In this document: positions 7,822-16,918 of the stretch, one piece after another
How positions within the stretch are numbered: position 1 is the first letter of the stretch
Layout of the letters: each line of letters begins with the position of its first letter
Source: an uncultured Bacteroidales bacterium
GTDB lineage: Bacteria > Bacteroidota > Bacteroidia > Bacteroidales > P3
Direction of reading: 5' to 3'
Assembly (NCBI GenBank): GCA_900317285.1
Contig: ONGA01000015.1
Coordinates: 1 to 64,000 of the forward strand
Length of the DNA: 64,000 bases
The notes under the pieces: model-generated
Told to the model about the DNA's origin: nothing
Databases searched by the model: none
What the model saw: only the letters and a program-made list of their open reading frames with translations
Position numbers and translations under genes: made by a program

Positions 7822-9492
7822 ATGGGTGCAACAAACTGTCCGGAAACTCCGCGACAAAAGATGATTACCATGATGTACCTCGTGTACACCGCCATGCTGG
7901 CTCTGAACGTCTCGGCTGAAGTCGTGCAGGGATTCAAGACCGTGGGTACTGCCATGCGCGAATCCAACAAGAATATTGCCGCCAAACTCGACGATACCTA
8001 CGCCAACTTCGACAAGGCTCTGGAGAACAGCCCCGACAAGGTGCGCGAGATGTACAATCGTGCTCAAGAAATCAAGAAACTCTCCAACGACATCACCGCC
8101 TTTATCGACAGCATGGAGTGCGACTTCATCGGCGGTCACGTCGCTGCGAAAGCCGAATACAAAGACCCCGCTACTGGAGAAAAATTCTCTGTGGTGCTGC
8201 GCGACCCCAACGACAAGACCGTCGTCTATCAGGATAGCGTACGCTCGGTACTCGACCGCTGGGGCTTCTCCTGGTTCACCGACAAACAGTTGGAGGACAA
8301 CCACGAACCCGCCAAGTTCTTCATCGGTCCCGATGTAAAAAGTCCTGATCCCGAACTGGGTGCTATCAAAATCAAGAACAAAATCCTGGATTTCAAAAAA
8401 CGCATCAATGAGGTGCTTGGAGAAGACTCCTCGCACGTCAAGATCGCCCTTAACATGTCCGACGGATACAACAAGGAAGGCGAATTGGTGCCTTGGGAAG
8501 TGCTGAACTTCAATGAGGTGATTACCGGTGCCGCATTGGTCACCCTCACCCGTCTGAAAGCTGAGACCATGAACGCCGAATTCGACGCCGTCAACATGCT
8601 TTACAAGAAGGTCAGCAAGGGCGACTACTCATTCGACCAGGTGGCGCTCATCACCCGTCCGAAATCCACCTACATCCTGCAAGGCGGTACCTATGAGACC
8701 ACCATCAATGTGGGTGCCTATGACTCACGCCAGAAGTTTGTTGCCAACGTCAATGGACAAACCATTTCCAGCAACGATGAAGGCAATGTGATTTACAAAA
8801 CCGTCTGCCACAACCTCGGCAAACAGACAATCCGTGCCCGTGCCACTCTTTCCTCGCCCGACGGCGGAACCAAAGAGTATGAAATCGTGGACGAGTACTT
8901 TGTCGCCAAACCCGCCGGCGTTGTCCGTCTCGATGGTCTGCAGGTGGTATATGCCGGCTTGGAGAACCCCATCACCATTTCTGCTGCCGGTGTTGACACC
9001 CGTAACCTGAAAGCCACCATCGAAGGTCAGGCTACTATCACCAAAGGCGAGGGTGAAGGTGGTTACATCATCAAACCCACCCCCGGTCAGAAGAGTCTTG
9101 TCATCAACGTTGACGCCACCATCGACGGCAAGACCACCCGTGTGGGTGCCCAGAAGGTGATTGTCAAAGACATTCCTGCTCCTGTGATTAAAGTGGCCGG
9201 TGTCGAGAATGGCGGTCGTATCGCCAAGAAAGACCTCACCACCAACACTGCCGTCATCCCCACCAAGAACCCAGACTTCTTGTTGAAGATTGACAACCGC
9301 ACCATCCGCATCATCAAGATGACGGTGGCTGTGGGTGCCAAGGAAGCCAACATCAACGGTCCCCGCCTGAACGAAGAGGCCATCTCCATCATCAAGAAAG
9401 CCACCCGTGGCGACAAACTCGTCATCTTGGCCGATGTGATGATGCCCGACGGAAAGGCTAAACCTGTCACCTATACCGCAACATTAAAATAA
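7822..9492 (+). CDS. gldM: Type IX secretion motor protein GldM/PorM
   Basis: 556 residues, close to the family norm. The N-terminus GATNCPETPRQKMITMMYLVY leads into a single transmembrane helix (about 14-33). A helical periplasmic segment (about 40-220) and beta-rich domains follow to the C-terminus, as in GldM/PorM, whose dimeric stalk passes motor rotation to the PorK-PorN ring. ALNVSAEVVQGF after the helix is typical of the family. It is separated from gldN by only 7 nt. Confidence 0.95.
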   Translation: MGATNCPETPRQKMITMMYLVYTAMLALNVSAEVVQGFKTVGTAMRESNKNIAAKLDDTYANFDKALENSPDKVREMYNRAQEIKKLSNDITAFIDSMECDFIGGHVAAKAEYKDPATGEKFSVVLRDPNDKTVVYQDSVRSVLDRWGFSWFTDKQLEDNHEPAKFFIGPDVKSPDPELGAIKIKNKILDFKKRINEVLGEDSSHVKIALNMSDGYNKEGELVPWEVLNFNEVITGAALVTLTRLKAETMNAEFDAVNMLYKKVSKGDYSFDQVALITRPKSTYILQGGTYETTINVGAYDSRQKFVANVNGQTISSNDEGNVIYKTVCHNLGKQTIRARATLSSPDGGTKEYEIVDEYFVAKPAGVVRLDGLQVVYAGLENPITISAAGVDTRNLKATIEGQATITKGEGEGGYIIKPTPGQKSLVINVDATIDGKTTRVGAQKVIVKDIPAPVIKVAGVENGGRIAKKDLTTNTAVIPTKNPDFLLKIDNRTIRIIKMTVAVGAKEANINGPRLNEEAISIIKKATRGDKLVILADVMMPDGKAKPVTYTATLK

Positions 9493-9499
9493 TTGAAAT

Positions 9500-10396
9500 A
9501 TGAAAAGAGTCCTGATTTATGTGCTTGCACTCGTCGCTTACTGCGGCGTTGCCAACGCACAAAGCATTATCGACGCTGACGACCAGAGAAATCCCAACGA
9601 TTTCTACCAGAAAGGAATCGTCGTAGGCAAGAAAGCCATGCCTTATCCCTCCATCAGGGAGAACGACGTGGTCTGGGAAGCCGTCATCTGGAGAGAGATA
9701 GACTTCAATGAGAAGTTCAACCAGTTCTTCTACTTCCCCATCTCCACCGACCAGAACACCCAAGGACGTATCAACCTGGTCAACCTCATCATGCGCGGTG
9801 TCCGCGAGGGTTCCATCCCCACCTACGAGGACGACGACATGGTGCGCGAGCTTGATGTCGCAGCCGCCATCAAGATGCTCGTTGGCGACCCCTACACCGT
9901 TGAGGAAGACGAGGTCGATGCCGACGGCAACCCCATCTACGATGAGGAAACCGACGAGGTGAAGAAGAAAATCGTCACCCGCGAGCGTCCCTTCGACAGC
10001 ACCCTTGTGATGAAAATCCAGATTAAGGAGAAATGGTACATCGACAAACAGGACACCCGTCAGAAAGTCAGAATCGTCGGACTCCGCTTCCAGTTCCCCA
10101 AAGAGACCCTGGGTGGCGGCACCTCCAACGAATGGTCTTTCTGCGTCCCCATGAATGACATGCGCGTGCGCCAGCTACTCGTCAACGCCAACGCATACGA
10201 CGAGAACAACGATGTCGTGGAGCGTTCTTATGATGACATCTTCATCCAGCGCTACTTCGACAGCTACATCGTCCGCGAGTCGAACGTCTATAACCGTTCC
10301 CTCAACGACTACCTCACTGGCGAAGACGCCATCGTGCAGTCGCAGTTGATCGAAGAGAAAATCTTCGACATCGAATCCGACATGTGGGAATACTAA
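9500..10396 (+). CDS. gldN: Type IX secretion ring protein GldN/PorN
   Basis: 298 residues with a signal peptide (MKRVLIYVLALVAYCGVANA). Family marks are RENDVVWEAVIWREID, the KWYIDKQDTRQ segment and the C-terminal NDYLTGEDAIVQSQLIEEKI followed by DIESDMWEY. GldN/PorN binds GldK/PorK to form the ring at the outer membrane and contacts GldM. An acidic insertion (EEDEVDADGNPIYDEETDEV) lies mid-protein. A strong terminator follows 24 nt after the stop, so this is the last gene of the full-length operon transcript. Confidence 0.95.
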   Translation: MKRVLIYVLALVAYCGVANAQSIIDADDQRNPNDFYQKGIVVGKKAMPYPSIRENDVVWEAVIWREIDFNEKFNQFFYFPISTDQNTQGRINLVNLIMRGVREGSIPTYEDDDMVRELDVAAAIKMLVGDPYTVEEDEVDADGNPIYDEETDEVKKKIVTRERPFDSTLVMKIQIKEKWYIDKQDTRQKVRIVGLRFQFPKETLGGGTSNEWSFCVPMNDMRVRQLLVNANAYDENNDVVERSYDDIFIQRYFDSYIVRESNVYNRSLNDYLTGEDAIVQSQLIEEKIFDIESDMWEY

Positions 10397-10420
10397 TCAG
10401 GCATTCTTTCAATTAATACA

Positions 10421-10456
10421 AAAGAGTTAAGAGTTGGGGCTCTTAACTCTTTTTTT
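10421..10456 (+). terminator. Rho-independent terminator between gldN and its paralogue
   Basis: An 11-bp perfect stem (AGAGTTAAGAG 10423-10433, CTCTTAACTCT 10440-10450) with loop TTGGGG extends two more A-T pairs and runs into seven T residues. The T run ends 2 nt before the ATG at 10459, so the next gene has no room for its own promoter downstream. It would be expressed only by read-through. Confidence 0.85.
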
Positions 10457-10458
10457 CA

Positions 10459-11328
10459 ATGAAAAGGGTTCTGCTCATACTATGTTTCCTGATGACAGCC
10501 TGCGTCGTACAGGCTCAAGGAAATGACATTGCCCCCGATGAGTTTCACACCAAACAGCTGGTCTCGCAGCAGAAACCCATCCCCTACCCTTACATTCGCG
10601 AAAACGATATCATTTGGACCACACACTTGTGGAAAACCATTGACTCGCGCGAACTCTTCAATCATTTCTTTTACTTCCCGTACGACGAATACATCACCTT
10701 CGGCAAGAAGAGTCTTGCCTATATCCTGTGGGACGCAATGGCAGCGGGAGAAATCCCCATCTATGAGGACGATGCGCTGCTCATCCCCATTGACAATGCC
10801 TTCTTCGTAGAACGCTACACCCGTGCCGACACGATAATGCTGGAGATAGGCTACGACGATGATGACAATGAGTTGTACGAGACCGTCATCAAGCCCAAAT
10901 ACTTTGACGGCGCGGAGGTGTTGGAATATGCCTTCCGCGAGGTATGGTTCATCGGGAAACAGGACACCCGCCAGGATTCCCGCCGTATGGCACTGGCACC
11001 TCTGAAAGAAACCTACCGCGAAATCGGAGGAGGGCAAGCCGACATCTACCTCGGCGTTTTACCTCTCTTCTGGATACCCATACAGCACCCCGCTGTGCGT
11101 AACCTATTGGCACATTACCAGGCCTACATCGACGACATCAGCGTCATCAACCAGCCCTCCTGGGACTGGGTCTTTGTCAACCAACATTACAACGCCTACA
11201 TCACCCGCGAATCGAACATCTACGAACGCACCCTCAGCAGCTACCTGACGGGGACCGACGTATTGCTCGAAGCGGAACTCATCGAAGAGAAAGTCTTCGA
11301 TATCGAGAACGAGATGTGGGAATACTAG
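10459..11328 (+). CDS. Second GldN-like protein (GldO-type paralogue)
   Basis: 289 residues with a signal peptide (MKRVLLILCFLMTACVVQAQ). It aligns over its length with the GldN just upstream: YPYIRENDIIWTTHLWK, VWFIGKQDTRQDSRR, the SSYLTGTDVLLEAELIEEKV end and the same DIExxMWEY finish. It lacks the long acidic insertion in its neighbour. Flavobacterium johnsoniae has an adjacent gldN/gldO pair with overlapping function, and this gene sits in the equivalent place. A terminator precedes its start codon directly, so it is probably made at a lower level than GldN. Whether it replaces GldN in some rings or does something else cannot be read from the sequence. Confidence 0.88.
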   Translation: MKRVLLILCFLMTACVVQAQGNDIAPDEFHTKQLVSQQKPIPYPYIRENDIIWTTHLWKTIDSRELFNHFFYFPYDEYITFGKKSLAYILWDAMAAGEIPIYEDDALLIPIDNAFFVERYTRADTIMLEIGYDDDDNELYETVIKPKYFDGAEVLEYAFREVWFIGKQDTRQDSRRMALAPLKETYREIGGGQADIYLGVLPLFWIPIQHPAVRNLLAHYQAYIDDISVINQPSWDWVFVNQHYNAYITRESNIYERTLSSYLTGTDVLLEAELIEEKVFDIENEMWEY

Positions 11329-11342
11329 ACCGGAAGTAAAAA

Positions 11343-12389
11343 CTAAGAGCTGTGGTTGGCGGTATAGTTGCGCCAACGCTCGATGCACTGCTGCATATCC
11401 TCGGGAAGGGGACTCTCAAAGTGCATGTGCTTGCCCGTCACAGGATGCTCGAAACCCAGCACGCGTGCGTGCAAAGCCTGCCGCGGCAGGACATCGAAGC
11501 AATTCATCACAAACTGCTTGTAACGGGAGAAAGTGGTGCCTTTCAGAATGGCATCGCCGCCGTAGGCGGCATCGCTAAACAGCGGATGGCCGATATAACG
11601 CATGTGGGCGCGAATCTGATGCGTGCGTCCTGTCTCCAGCACACATTCCACCAGCGTAACGTATCCGAAGCGCTCCAGCACACGCCAATGGGTCACGGCA
11701 TGCTTGCCGCGCTGCAACTCCAACGGAAGCTCGTCGTCGTGCTCATAGACACACATCACACGGCGATCCTGGGGCGAACGTCCCAGATTTCCGGTCACAG
11801 TGCCGCTTTCCTCCTCAAAGTCGCCCCATACCAAGGCATTGTATTTTCGCTCGATAGAATGCTCAAAGAACTGCTTGGCAAGCACCACCTGCGCATCCTC
11901 GTTCTTCGCCACAAGCAGCAGGCCCGACGTGTCCTTGTCGATGCGGTGGACAAGATACGGGCTCGCATTATCCTGATTGCCCTGAGAATTCTGAAAATAA
12001 TACAGCAACCCGTTAACCAACGTCCCAGTCCAGTTGCCCACACCGGGATGCACCACCAAGCCAGCCTGCTTGTCCACCACCAGGACATCATCGTCCTCAT
12101 AGACAATCTTGAGGTCAATAGGTTCTGGCACCAACTCAAACTCATGAGGAGGCTCAGGCAAGAGCACCGTAACGACATCCAAAGGCTTCACGCGGTAGTT
12201 GGACTTGACGGGTACATCGTTGACGCGGATGCAGCCAGCCTTCGCCGCCGTCTGAATCTTGTTGCGCGACACTCCCTGGAGGTGCATCTGCAAATACCTG
12301 TCGATGCGTAGCATCTCCTGTCCGCGGTCCACCGTGATGCGGTGGTGCTCATAGAGGTCTTGCTGCTGTTCTTCGAGTTCTTCAGTCAT
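11343..12389 (-). CDS. rluD: RluA-family pseudouridine synthase (RluD type)
   Basis: 348 residues. An S4 RNA-binding domain (about residues 25-85, LRIDRYLQMHLQGVSRNKIQ) precedes the catalytic domain with the motif HRIDKDTSGLL, whose Asp (D151) is the catalytic residue. ERKYNALVWG and ETGRTHQIRAHM are further family motifs. RluD isomerises uridines in helix 69 of 23S rRNA. Single Bacteroidota RluA proteins beside a PASTA gene are normally annotated RluD, though substrate choice within the family is hard to predict. The start ATG overlaps the stop of the upstream gene by 1 nt (TGATG). The gene ends 14 nt from the convergent gldN paralogue. Confidence 0.85.
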   Translation of the reverse strand: MTEELEEQQQDLYEHHRITVDRGQEMLRIDRYLQMHLQGVSRNKIQTAAKAGCIRVNDVPVKSNYRVKPLDVVTVLLPEPPHEFELVPEPIDLKIVYEDDDVLVVDKQAGLVVHPGVGNWTGTLVNGLLYYFQNSQGNQDNASPYLVHRIDKDTSGLLLVAKNEDAQVVLAKQFFEHSIERKYNALVWGDFEEESGTVTGNLGRSPQDRRVMCVYEHDDELPLELQRGKHAVTHWRVLERFGYVTLVECVLETGRTHQIRAHMRYIGHPLFSDAAYGGDAILKGTTFSRYKQFVMNCFDVLPRQALHARVLGFEHPVTGKHMHFESPLPEDMQQCIERWRNYTANHSS

Positions 12390-14266
12390 CAGTGTCTGAT
12401 TATAAGTTTTTCTGAATGCACGGCACCTGTCGGCGCGACACAGCGCAGCAGGTAGAGGCCGTTGGGCATGTTGGAGGTGGAGAAAGAAAAGCGGGGAGTG
12501 GAAAACACCAATCTACCCATGGCGTCGTACAGGTCCACGCGGCTGCCCTCAGGAAGCCCCCCGATGGTGACAGTCTCCGAGGCGGGATTGGGATAAACCG
12601 TAAGCCGGAAATCGGAAGTCGGGAGGGGTTCAACCGCAACGGTTGCAGCGGCGCCGAAGCAGGGGCGCATCATCAGCGAACCGCTGAGTATGCTCTGCTG
12701 CCACTCCGTACCCGTCAGGTAGTAGATATTCCGGGAAGTGTTGAAACTCCGGTCAAAGCCCATGTTGATGAAATAGTTGTTGCCTTGCTCAAAACCCACG
12801 AAAATGCTGTCGCTGACCACCACAGGGCTTTCAAGCACATAGCGGTGGTAGCGGTTGAGGTCGGCGGAGACAGGCGTGCGGTGAGCCTGGTCGCGGTAGA
12901 GCACCTCGCCGGGCTCGTTGCCCTCCTTGCGCCAGACGGTGATGTAGAAAGGCACCTGCTCATTCTCGCCCTCGAGGGTGCGGTTGAAAAAGATGTCCAC
13001 CGCCGTGAGCGTATCCTCCTCATTGAGGTCGAAACGATAAGCGAGCAAAAGCATGCTGGATGTGGAAGTCAGGCCGTAGCCATTCTCCGGCGTGCCGTCG
13101 TCGTAGGCGTAGTAGTTGCCGAAGACTTGACGGTAGCATACCGTGTCGTTCGCAGAAAACTCGTCACCCGCAACACCCTCGCGCACGGTATGCACAACGG
13201 TGTAGGAGGTGGGAGCGTTCATCAGGGGGAAAGCGTACTGCACCTGCGGAGCAGCATGAGCGGGAGCCGTCTGGTACACCGCTCCGGGCAAGAATGCCGG
13301 GGCGTTCTCGTAGCCGCCATTGTAGCGGTAGAGGGTGTCGCCAGCCTCCCCTACCACAGCGTAGCCGTACTGCGATGCCAGCGCCGAGGAATAGAGGTTG
13401 GTGATGGTCATGGAAAGGGAGGAAGCCATCTCTGACGGGCGATACTGGCGTGCCGGCATGGTGCGGTAGCGCAACAGCATCGAGGGCGAGGGAGACACAA
13501 ACGCCACGTCGCGGAACACCGGCACGGGGTTCGACGTGCGGTTGCGGTCCACCAGCACGTAATCGATATGCCAGAAGTCGCAGTTGCCCGCCATGCCGGG
13601 CTTGGAGTTGTCTTCGATGCTGCAATAGTTGCGGAAGCGGAAGCGGAAGGTGCTGTCGAACCAGCCGTTGTCGGTGAGCGGCACGGCGACATACTGCCAG
13701 CGCAGACCTGTTGAGTCCACCAGCGCCTCGACCGATGTGCCTCCCCTGCCCCATACCGTCACCCAACTGCTGTCGGCGGGGCGGTAGAAGTCAAGGAGAA
13801 GTGAATCGGCCACATCCGGGCAGTCACCCAGACGCTCCCACATGTTGCCCTCACCGCCGCCGGGGAGGTAGTAGAAACTCATCACCACCGAGTCGGCGGG
13901 CGACAGGCCGTCGAGACGCAGAGGTAGCGAGAGGAGGGTGTCGGCGGCGAAGAGAGAGGTGGCGTTGTTGCTGTATAGGTGTCCGGAGGCATCGAGGGCG
14001 TCGAGCGTCGCCACGCCCACGGTGGGCGGAAGCAGCCTCTCACCATTGTCGACGGTGACACCTGCCGACTGCCAACGCTGCGGCGCTGGCTGGCCCTGGC
14101 TTCCTGCGAAGTCGTCGAAGAACGGCAACGCCACAGCGGCGGGAGAGCTCTTGGGCACGCGGCGGCTCTTGACCGGTGCCGTCTGCAGCGGCACCAGCAG
14201 TTCCTGGGCCTGGGAGAATTGAGAACTGAAGACCATGCCCACCAGGGTGAGCACAACCGTTTTCAT
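12389..14266 (-). CDS. T9SS type A sorting domain-containing secreted protein
   Basis: 625 residues if started at the ATG at 14266, which gives the best signal peptide (MKTVVLTLVGMVFSSQFSQAQ). ATGs at 14284 and 14299 are in frame and closer to the upstream stop. The last roughly 80 residues begin LTVYPNPASETVTIGGL and end VHSEKLIIRH, a type A T9SS C-terminal tail removed by PorU-like sortase after export. The central region is beta-rich with FDDFAGSQG and FWHIDYVLVD, like cleaved-adhesin or jelly-roll carbohydrate-binding modules. No catalytic motif was found. It lies between the PASTA and rluD genes, an unusual place for a surface protein. Confidence 0.85.
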   Translation of the reverse strand: MKTVVLTLVGMVFSSQFSQAQELLVPLQTAPVKSRRVPKSSPAAVALPFFDDFAGSQGQPAPQRWQSAGVTVDNGERLLPPTVGVATLDALDASGHLYSNNATSLFAADTLLSLPLRLDGLSPADSVVMSFYYLPGGGEGNMWERLGDCPDVADSLLLDFYRPADSSWVTVWGRGGTSVEALVDSTGLRWQYVAVPLTDNGWFDSTFRFRFRNYCSIEDNSKPGMAGNCDFWHIDYVLVDRNRTSNPVPVFRDVAFVSPSPSMLLRYRTMPARQYRPSEMASSLSMTITNLYSSALASQYGYAVVGEAGDTLYRYNGGYENAPAFLPGAVYQTAPAHAAPQVQYAFPLMNAPTSYTVVHTVREGVAGDEFSANDTVCYRQVFGNYYAYDDGTPENGYGLTSTSSMLLLAYRFDLNEEDTLTAVDIFFNRTLEGENEQVPFYITVWRKEGNEPGEVLYRDQAHRTPVSADLNRYHRYVLESPVVVSDSIFVGFEQGNNYFINMGFDRSFNTSRNIYYLTGTEWQQSILSGSLMMRPCFGAAATVAVEPLPTSDFRLTVYPNPASETVTIGGLPEGSRVDLYDAMGRLVFSTPRFSFSTSNMPNGLYLLRCVAPTGAVHSEKLIIRH

Positions 14267-14308
14267 TCTGCAATTCCAAGACATAGCTTCAATTATCAAA
14301 TTCGAGGG

Positions 14309-15193
14309 TTACCATTCCCTGTCCATCTCGTCAATTTGGTCGGGAGTGGGACGGCCGTCGCTGTAGTCGTCCTCGCTGCGGACAATCTTGCTGGAGTCGA
14401 CCTTGAAGGAACTGACCATCTTCGACACGTCGGTGTCGTCGGCATCGATGTACCAGAGTTCGACACTGGTGCCGTAGGGATACTTGTTGACGCCGGTGTA
14501 GTCGGGTTCCTGCCGGTAGACCACGGCGGTTTCGCGGTTCTTGACTCCCTTGAAATGCTCGCGGCCGATGTTGAACGACAGCTGCAGGAGTGCGCGGCGG
14601 GCCTTGTCGGCGGTCTTGCCGATGACGAAGGGGACGGTGTTGGCGCCCGTGCCGTCGCCGAGGCCCACGATGAGGTCGATGGGCGTGCCGCGGGGAATCT
14701 GCTGACCGGCATAGGCGGCCTTGCCCTTGCAGGTCTGGTCGATGACGTTGTTCTTGTAGGGGTCCTCAACGAATTTCAGCGTGCCCACGGCGAGCCCCAC
14801 GTTGTAGAGTTCGGAGATGGCCTGGCGCACGGTGAGGCCTGCCAGCTCGGGCAGCACGGCATCCTCGGCGTCGTAGGCGGTGATGCTGATGTAGACCTTG
14901 CGACCTTTCTTGACCATGGTGCCGCACTTGGGGTCCTGGGTGAGGATGATGCCGCCGGGGTTGCCGGGGCGGAAGATGGAGTCCTGCACCACATAGCGGA
15001 AGCCGAGGGCGTTGTCGGCCTCGATCTCGGCGATGTTCATGCCCACGATGTCGGGCAGCTCGTACTCGTCGCCCTGACGGGCATATATCCTGATGAACAG
15101 GAAGATGAGGAAAAGCAGCACCATGGAGATGCCCAGCATCAGGAGGAGATGGAGGAGCCACGGGCGCTTCTGTAGGAATTCAATTTTATTCAT
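14309..15193 (-). CDS. PASTA domain-containing membrane protein
   Basis: 294 residues. A short cytoplasmic start and one transmembrane helix (about 13-35, LLHLLLMLGISMVLLFLIFLF) are followed by three PASTA repeats in the periplasm: one opening LPDIVGMNIAEIEADN, one LPELAGLTVRQAISELYN and one VPFVIGKTADKARRAL. Each carries the usual Gx(2-5)A and helix pattern. There is no kinase domain. PASTA modules bind muropeptides or penicillin-binding proteins. The family is conserved in Bacteroidota next to rluD, and its exact role is not established. The acidic C-terminal tail is not repeat-like. It is first in an operon with the sorting-domain gene and rluD. Confidence 0.88.
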   Translation of the reverse strand: MNKIEFLQKRPWLLHLLLMLGISMVLLFLIFLFIRIYARQGDEYELPDIVGMNIAEIEADNALGFRYVVQDSIFRPGNPGGIILTQDPKCGTMVKKGRKVYISITAYDAEDAVLPELAGLTVRQAISELYNVGLAVGTLKFVEDPYKNNVIDQTCKGKAAYAGQQIPRGTPIDLIVGLGDGTGANTVPFVIGKTADKARRALLQLSFNIGREHFKGVKNRETAVVYRQEPDYTGVNKYPYGTSVELWYIDADDTDVSKMVSSFKVDSSKIVRSEDDYSDGRPTPDQIDEMDREW

Positions 15194-15220
15194 ACACTAT
15201 ACAACGGCAAAAGGGGTGAA

Positions 15221-16561
15221 TTATTGTACAAGTTCGCCGAGGAGTGTGGCGGCGGTGCAGGAGGTGACCTTCACACGGCGGTAGGTGCCGGGAACCGCCG
15301 GGGAGATTCCCGAGGCGGGCTCGCGGTCGAAGACGAGCACCTTGTTCTGGCTGTTGCGGCCGAAGAGGCGCTCCTTGCTGCGGTGGCTTTCGCCCTCGAC
15401 AAGGACTTCGTATTCGCGCCCCACCTCGAGGCGGTTGTTCTCGAGGGCTATCTCGCCCTGAAGGGCGATAATCTCGTTGAGGCGGCGCGTCTTCTCGTCG
15501 TCGGGGATGTCGTCGGCCAGGTGGCGCCAGGCGTAGGTGCCTTCGCGGAGGGAGTATTTGAACATGTAGGCGTAGTCGTAGCGCACACGGCGGAAGAGGT
15601 CGAGGGTGGCGCGGTGGTCGTCGAGGGTCTCGGTGGAGAAGCCTGCGATGACATCGGTGGTGATGGAGCAGTCGGGGAGGTAGCGACGGATGGCGTCGAC
15701 ACGGCCGAGGTACCACTCGACGGTGTACTTGCGGTTCATGAGCTTGAGCATGCGGTCGCTGCCGCTCTGGACGGGGAGGTGGATGCAGCGGCAGATGTTG
15801 GGGTGCGCCGCCATGACCTCGAGGAGCTTGTCACTGAGGTCCTTGGGGTGCGACGTGGCGAAACGGACGCGCAGGGCGGGGTCGATCAGGGCCACACGCC
15901 GCATGAGCTCGGGGAAATCGCAGGCGCCGTCCTGCGTCTGCCAGGAATAGCTGTTCACGTTCTGCCCGAGGAGGGTGACCTCGCGGTAGCCCTTGTCGAA
16001 GAGGGTCTGGGCCTCGCGGACGATGGTCTCGGGGTCGCGGCTGCGCTCGCGGCCGCGGGTGTAGGGCACCACGCAGTAGGCGCAGTAGTTCTGGCAGCCG
16101 CGCATGATGCTGATGTAGGCGGAGATGCCGTTGGAGGCGAGGCGCACGGGCTCGATGTCGGCGTAGGTCTCGGTGGTGCTGAGCTCCACCTCGGCGGCAC
16201 GCTGTCCCTGGCGCACCTGTGCGAGGAGCTGGGGAAGGCGGCGGTAGGTGTCGGGGCCGCAGACGAAGGAGACGTTCTCCTCCTCCTCCATCAGGCGGCT
16301 CTGGAGGCGCTCGGCCATGCAGCCGAGGATACCGATTCTCAGTTTGTGGCAACGGTTCTGCAGCGCCCGCAGCTCGCGCACGCGGTGGCGGACACGCTGC
16401 TCGGCGTTGTCGCGGATGGCGCAGGTGTTGACGAGCACAAAATCGGCCTCCTGGAGGTCGGTGCAGAGCGTGTAGCCCGCCTCGCGGAGGATGGAGCCAA
16501 CCACCTCACTGTCAGCGAAGTTCATTTGGCAACCGTAGGTCTCGATGTATACTTTTTCCAT
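15221..16561 (-). CDS. miaB: tRNA-2-methylthio-N6-dimethylallyladenosine synthase MiaB
   Basis: 446 residues from the ATG at 16561; an in-frame upstream extension would run into the promoter. The UPF0004 domain has Cys11 (YGCQMN), Cys47 (NTCAIR) and Cys81 (LGCMAER) for the auxiliary 4Fe-4S cluster. The radical SAM motif CQNYCAYC (Cys156, 160, 163) holds the SAM cluster. GREYEVLVEGESHRSKERL near the end is the TRAM domain. MiaB methylthiolates i6A37 in tRNAs reading UNN codons. RGRERSRDPE separates it from the MtaB and RimO relatives. Confidence 0.95.
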   Translation of the reverse strand: MEKVYIETYGCQMNFADSEVVGSILREAGYTLCTDLQEADFVLVNTCAIRDNAEQRVRHRVRELRALQNRCHKLRIGILGCMAERLQSRLMEEEENVSFVCGPDTYRRLPQLLAQVRQGQRAAEVELSTTETYADIEPVRLASNGISAYISIMRGCQNYCAYCVVPYTRGRERSRDPETIVREAQTLFDKGYREVTLLGQNVNSYSWQTQDGACDFPELMRRVALIDPALRVRFATSHPKDLSDKLLEVMAAHPNICRCIHLPVQSGSDRMLKLMNRKYTVEWYLGRVDAIRRYLPDCSITTDVIAGFSTETLDDHRATLDLFRRVRYDYAYMFKYSLREGTYAWRHLADDIPDDEKTRRLNEIIALQGEIALENNRLEVGREYEVLVEGESHRSKERLFGRNSQNKVLVFDREPASGISPAVPGTYRRVKVTSCTAATLLGELVQ

Positions 16562-16585
16562 GTCGAAAGGGTCGAAATCGGGTTG

Positions 16586-16593
16586 CAAAGATA
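16586..16593 (-). promoter_or_regulatory. miaB promoter
   Basis: On the minus strand TATCTTTG lies 24 nt upstream of the miaB ATG. A possible -33 TTG is at 16611-16613, 17 nt away, slightly short of the usual 19. Confidence 0.65.
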
Positions 16594-16681
16594 CAAAAAA
16601 ATATTGATTACAAACAGGTGGTCCGAGTAGTTCAGGGTTGTTAAAAGTAGTTAAAGGGGAAATGAATCAAAAAATTCTTCG

Positions 16682-16689
16682 TACCTTTG
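16682..16689 (+). promoter_or_regulatory. Orphan rightward TAnnTTTG promoter in the miaB intergenic region
   Basis: TACCTTTG matches the -7 consensus and points away from miaB into about 230 nt with no rightward gene. No clear -33 TTG is seen. It may drive a non-coding transcript through the inverted repeats at 16720-16776, or be chance. Confidence 0.35.
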
Positions 16690-16776
16690 CAAGTGCAAAA
16701 CAAGATGGGGAACCCCTTCGAAAATCAAAATAGAGGCTGATTATCAGGAGTATAAATAATATCAGCACTGATTTTC
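16690..16776 (+). ncRNA. Candidate structured non-coding transcript
   Basis: Downstream of the orphan promoter, GAAAATCA (16720-16727) pairs with TGATTTTC (16769-16776), and GCTGAT (16736-16741) pairs with ATCAGC (16761-16766). Together they form a nested, bulged hairpin. No T-rich terminator and no open reading frame are visible. This is a weak structural call only. Confidence 0.2.
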
Positions 16777-16817
16777 AAAACAATACACTGCTTTAATTCA
16801 CAGAAAACTATGTTCGG

Positions 16818-16872
16818 TAGGTCTATGCTAGGTCTATGGTACCTCTATGGTAACTCTATGGTAGGTCTATGG
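16818..16872. repeat. Five tandem 11-bp units built on CTATG
   Basis: CTATG occurs at 16823, 16834, 16845, 16856 and 16867, exactly every 11 bp, in units of the form TAggTCTATGG. It is followed by a CTCCTATGTCG copy at about 16887-16897. The rest of the 16562-16918 gap holds the miaB promoter and the candidate transcript; no gene is seen there. The CTATG core is shared with the larger repeats at 32.5 and 45.5 kb. Confidence 0.8.
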
Positions 16873-16918
16873 ATGATAGTATGTCTCTCCTATGTCGTAC
16901 CTTAGGCTTGCAATTAGG

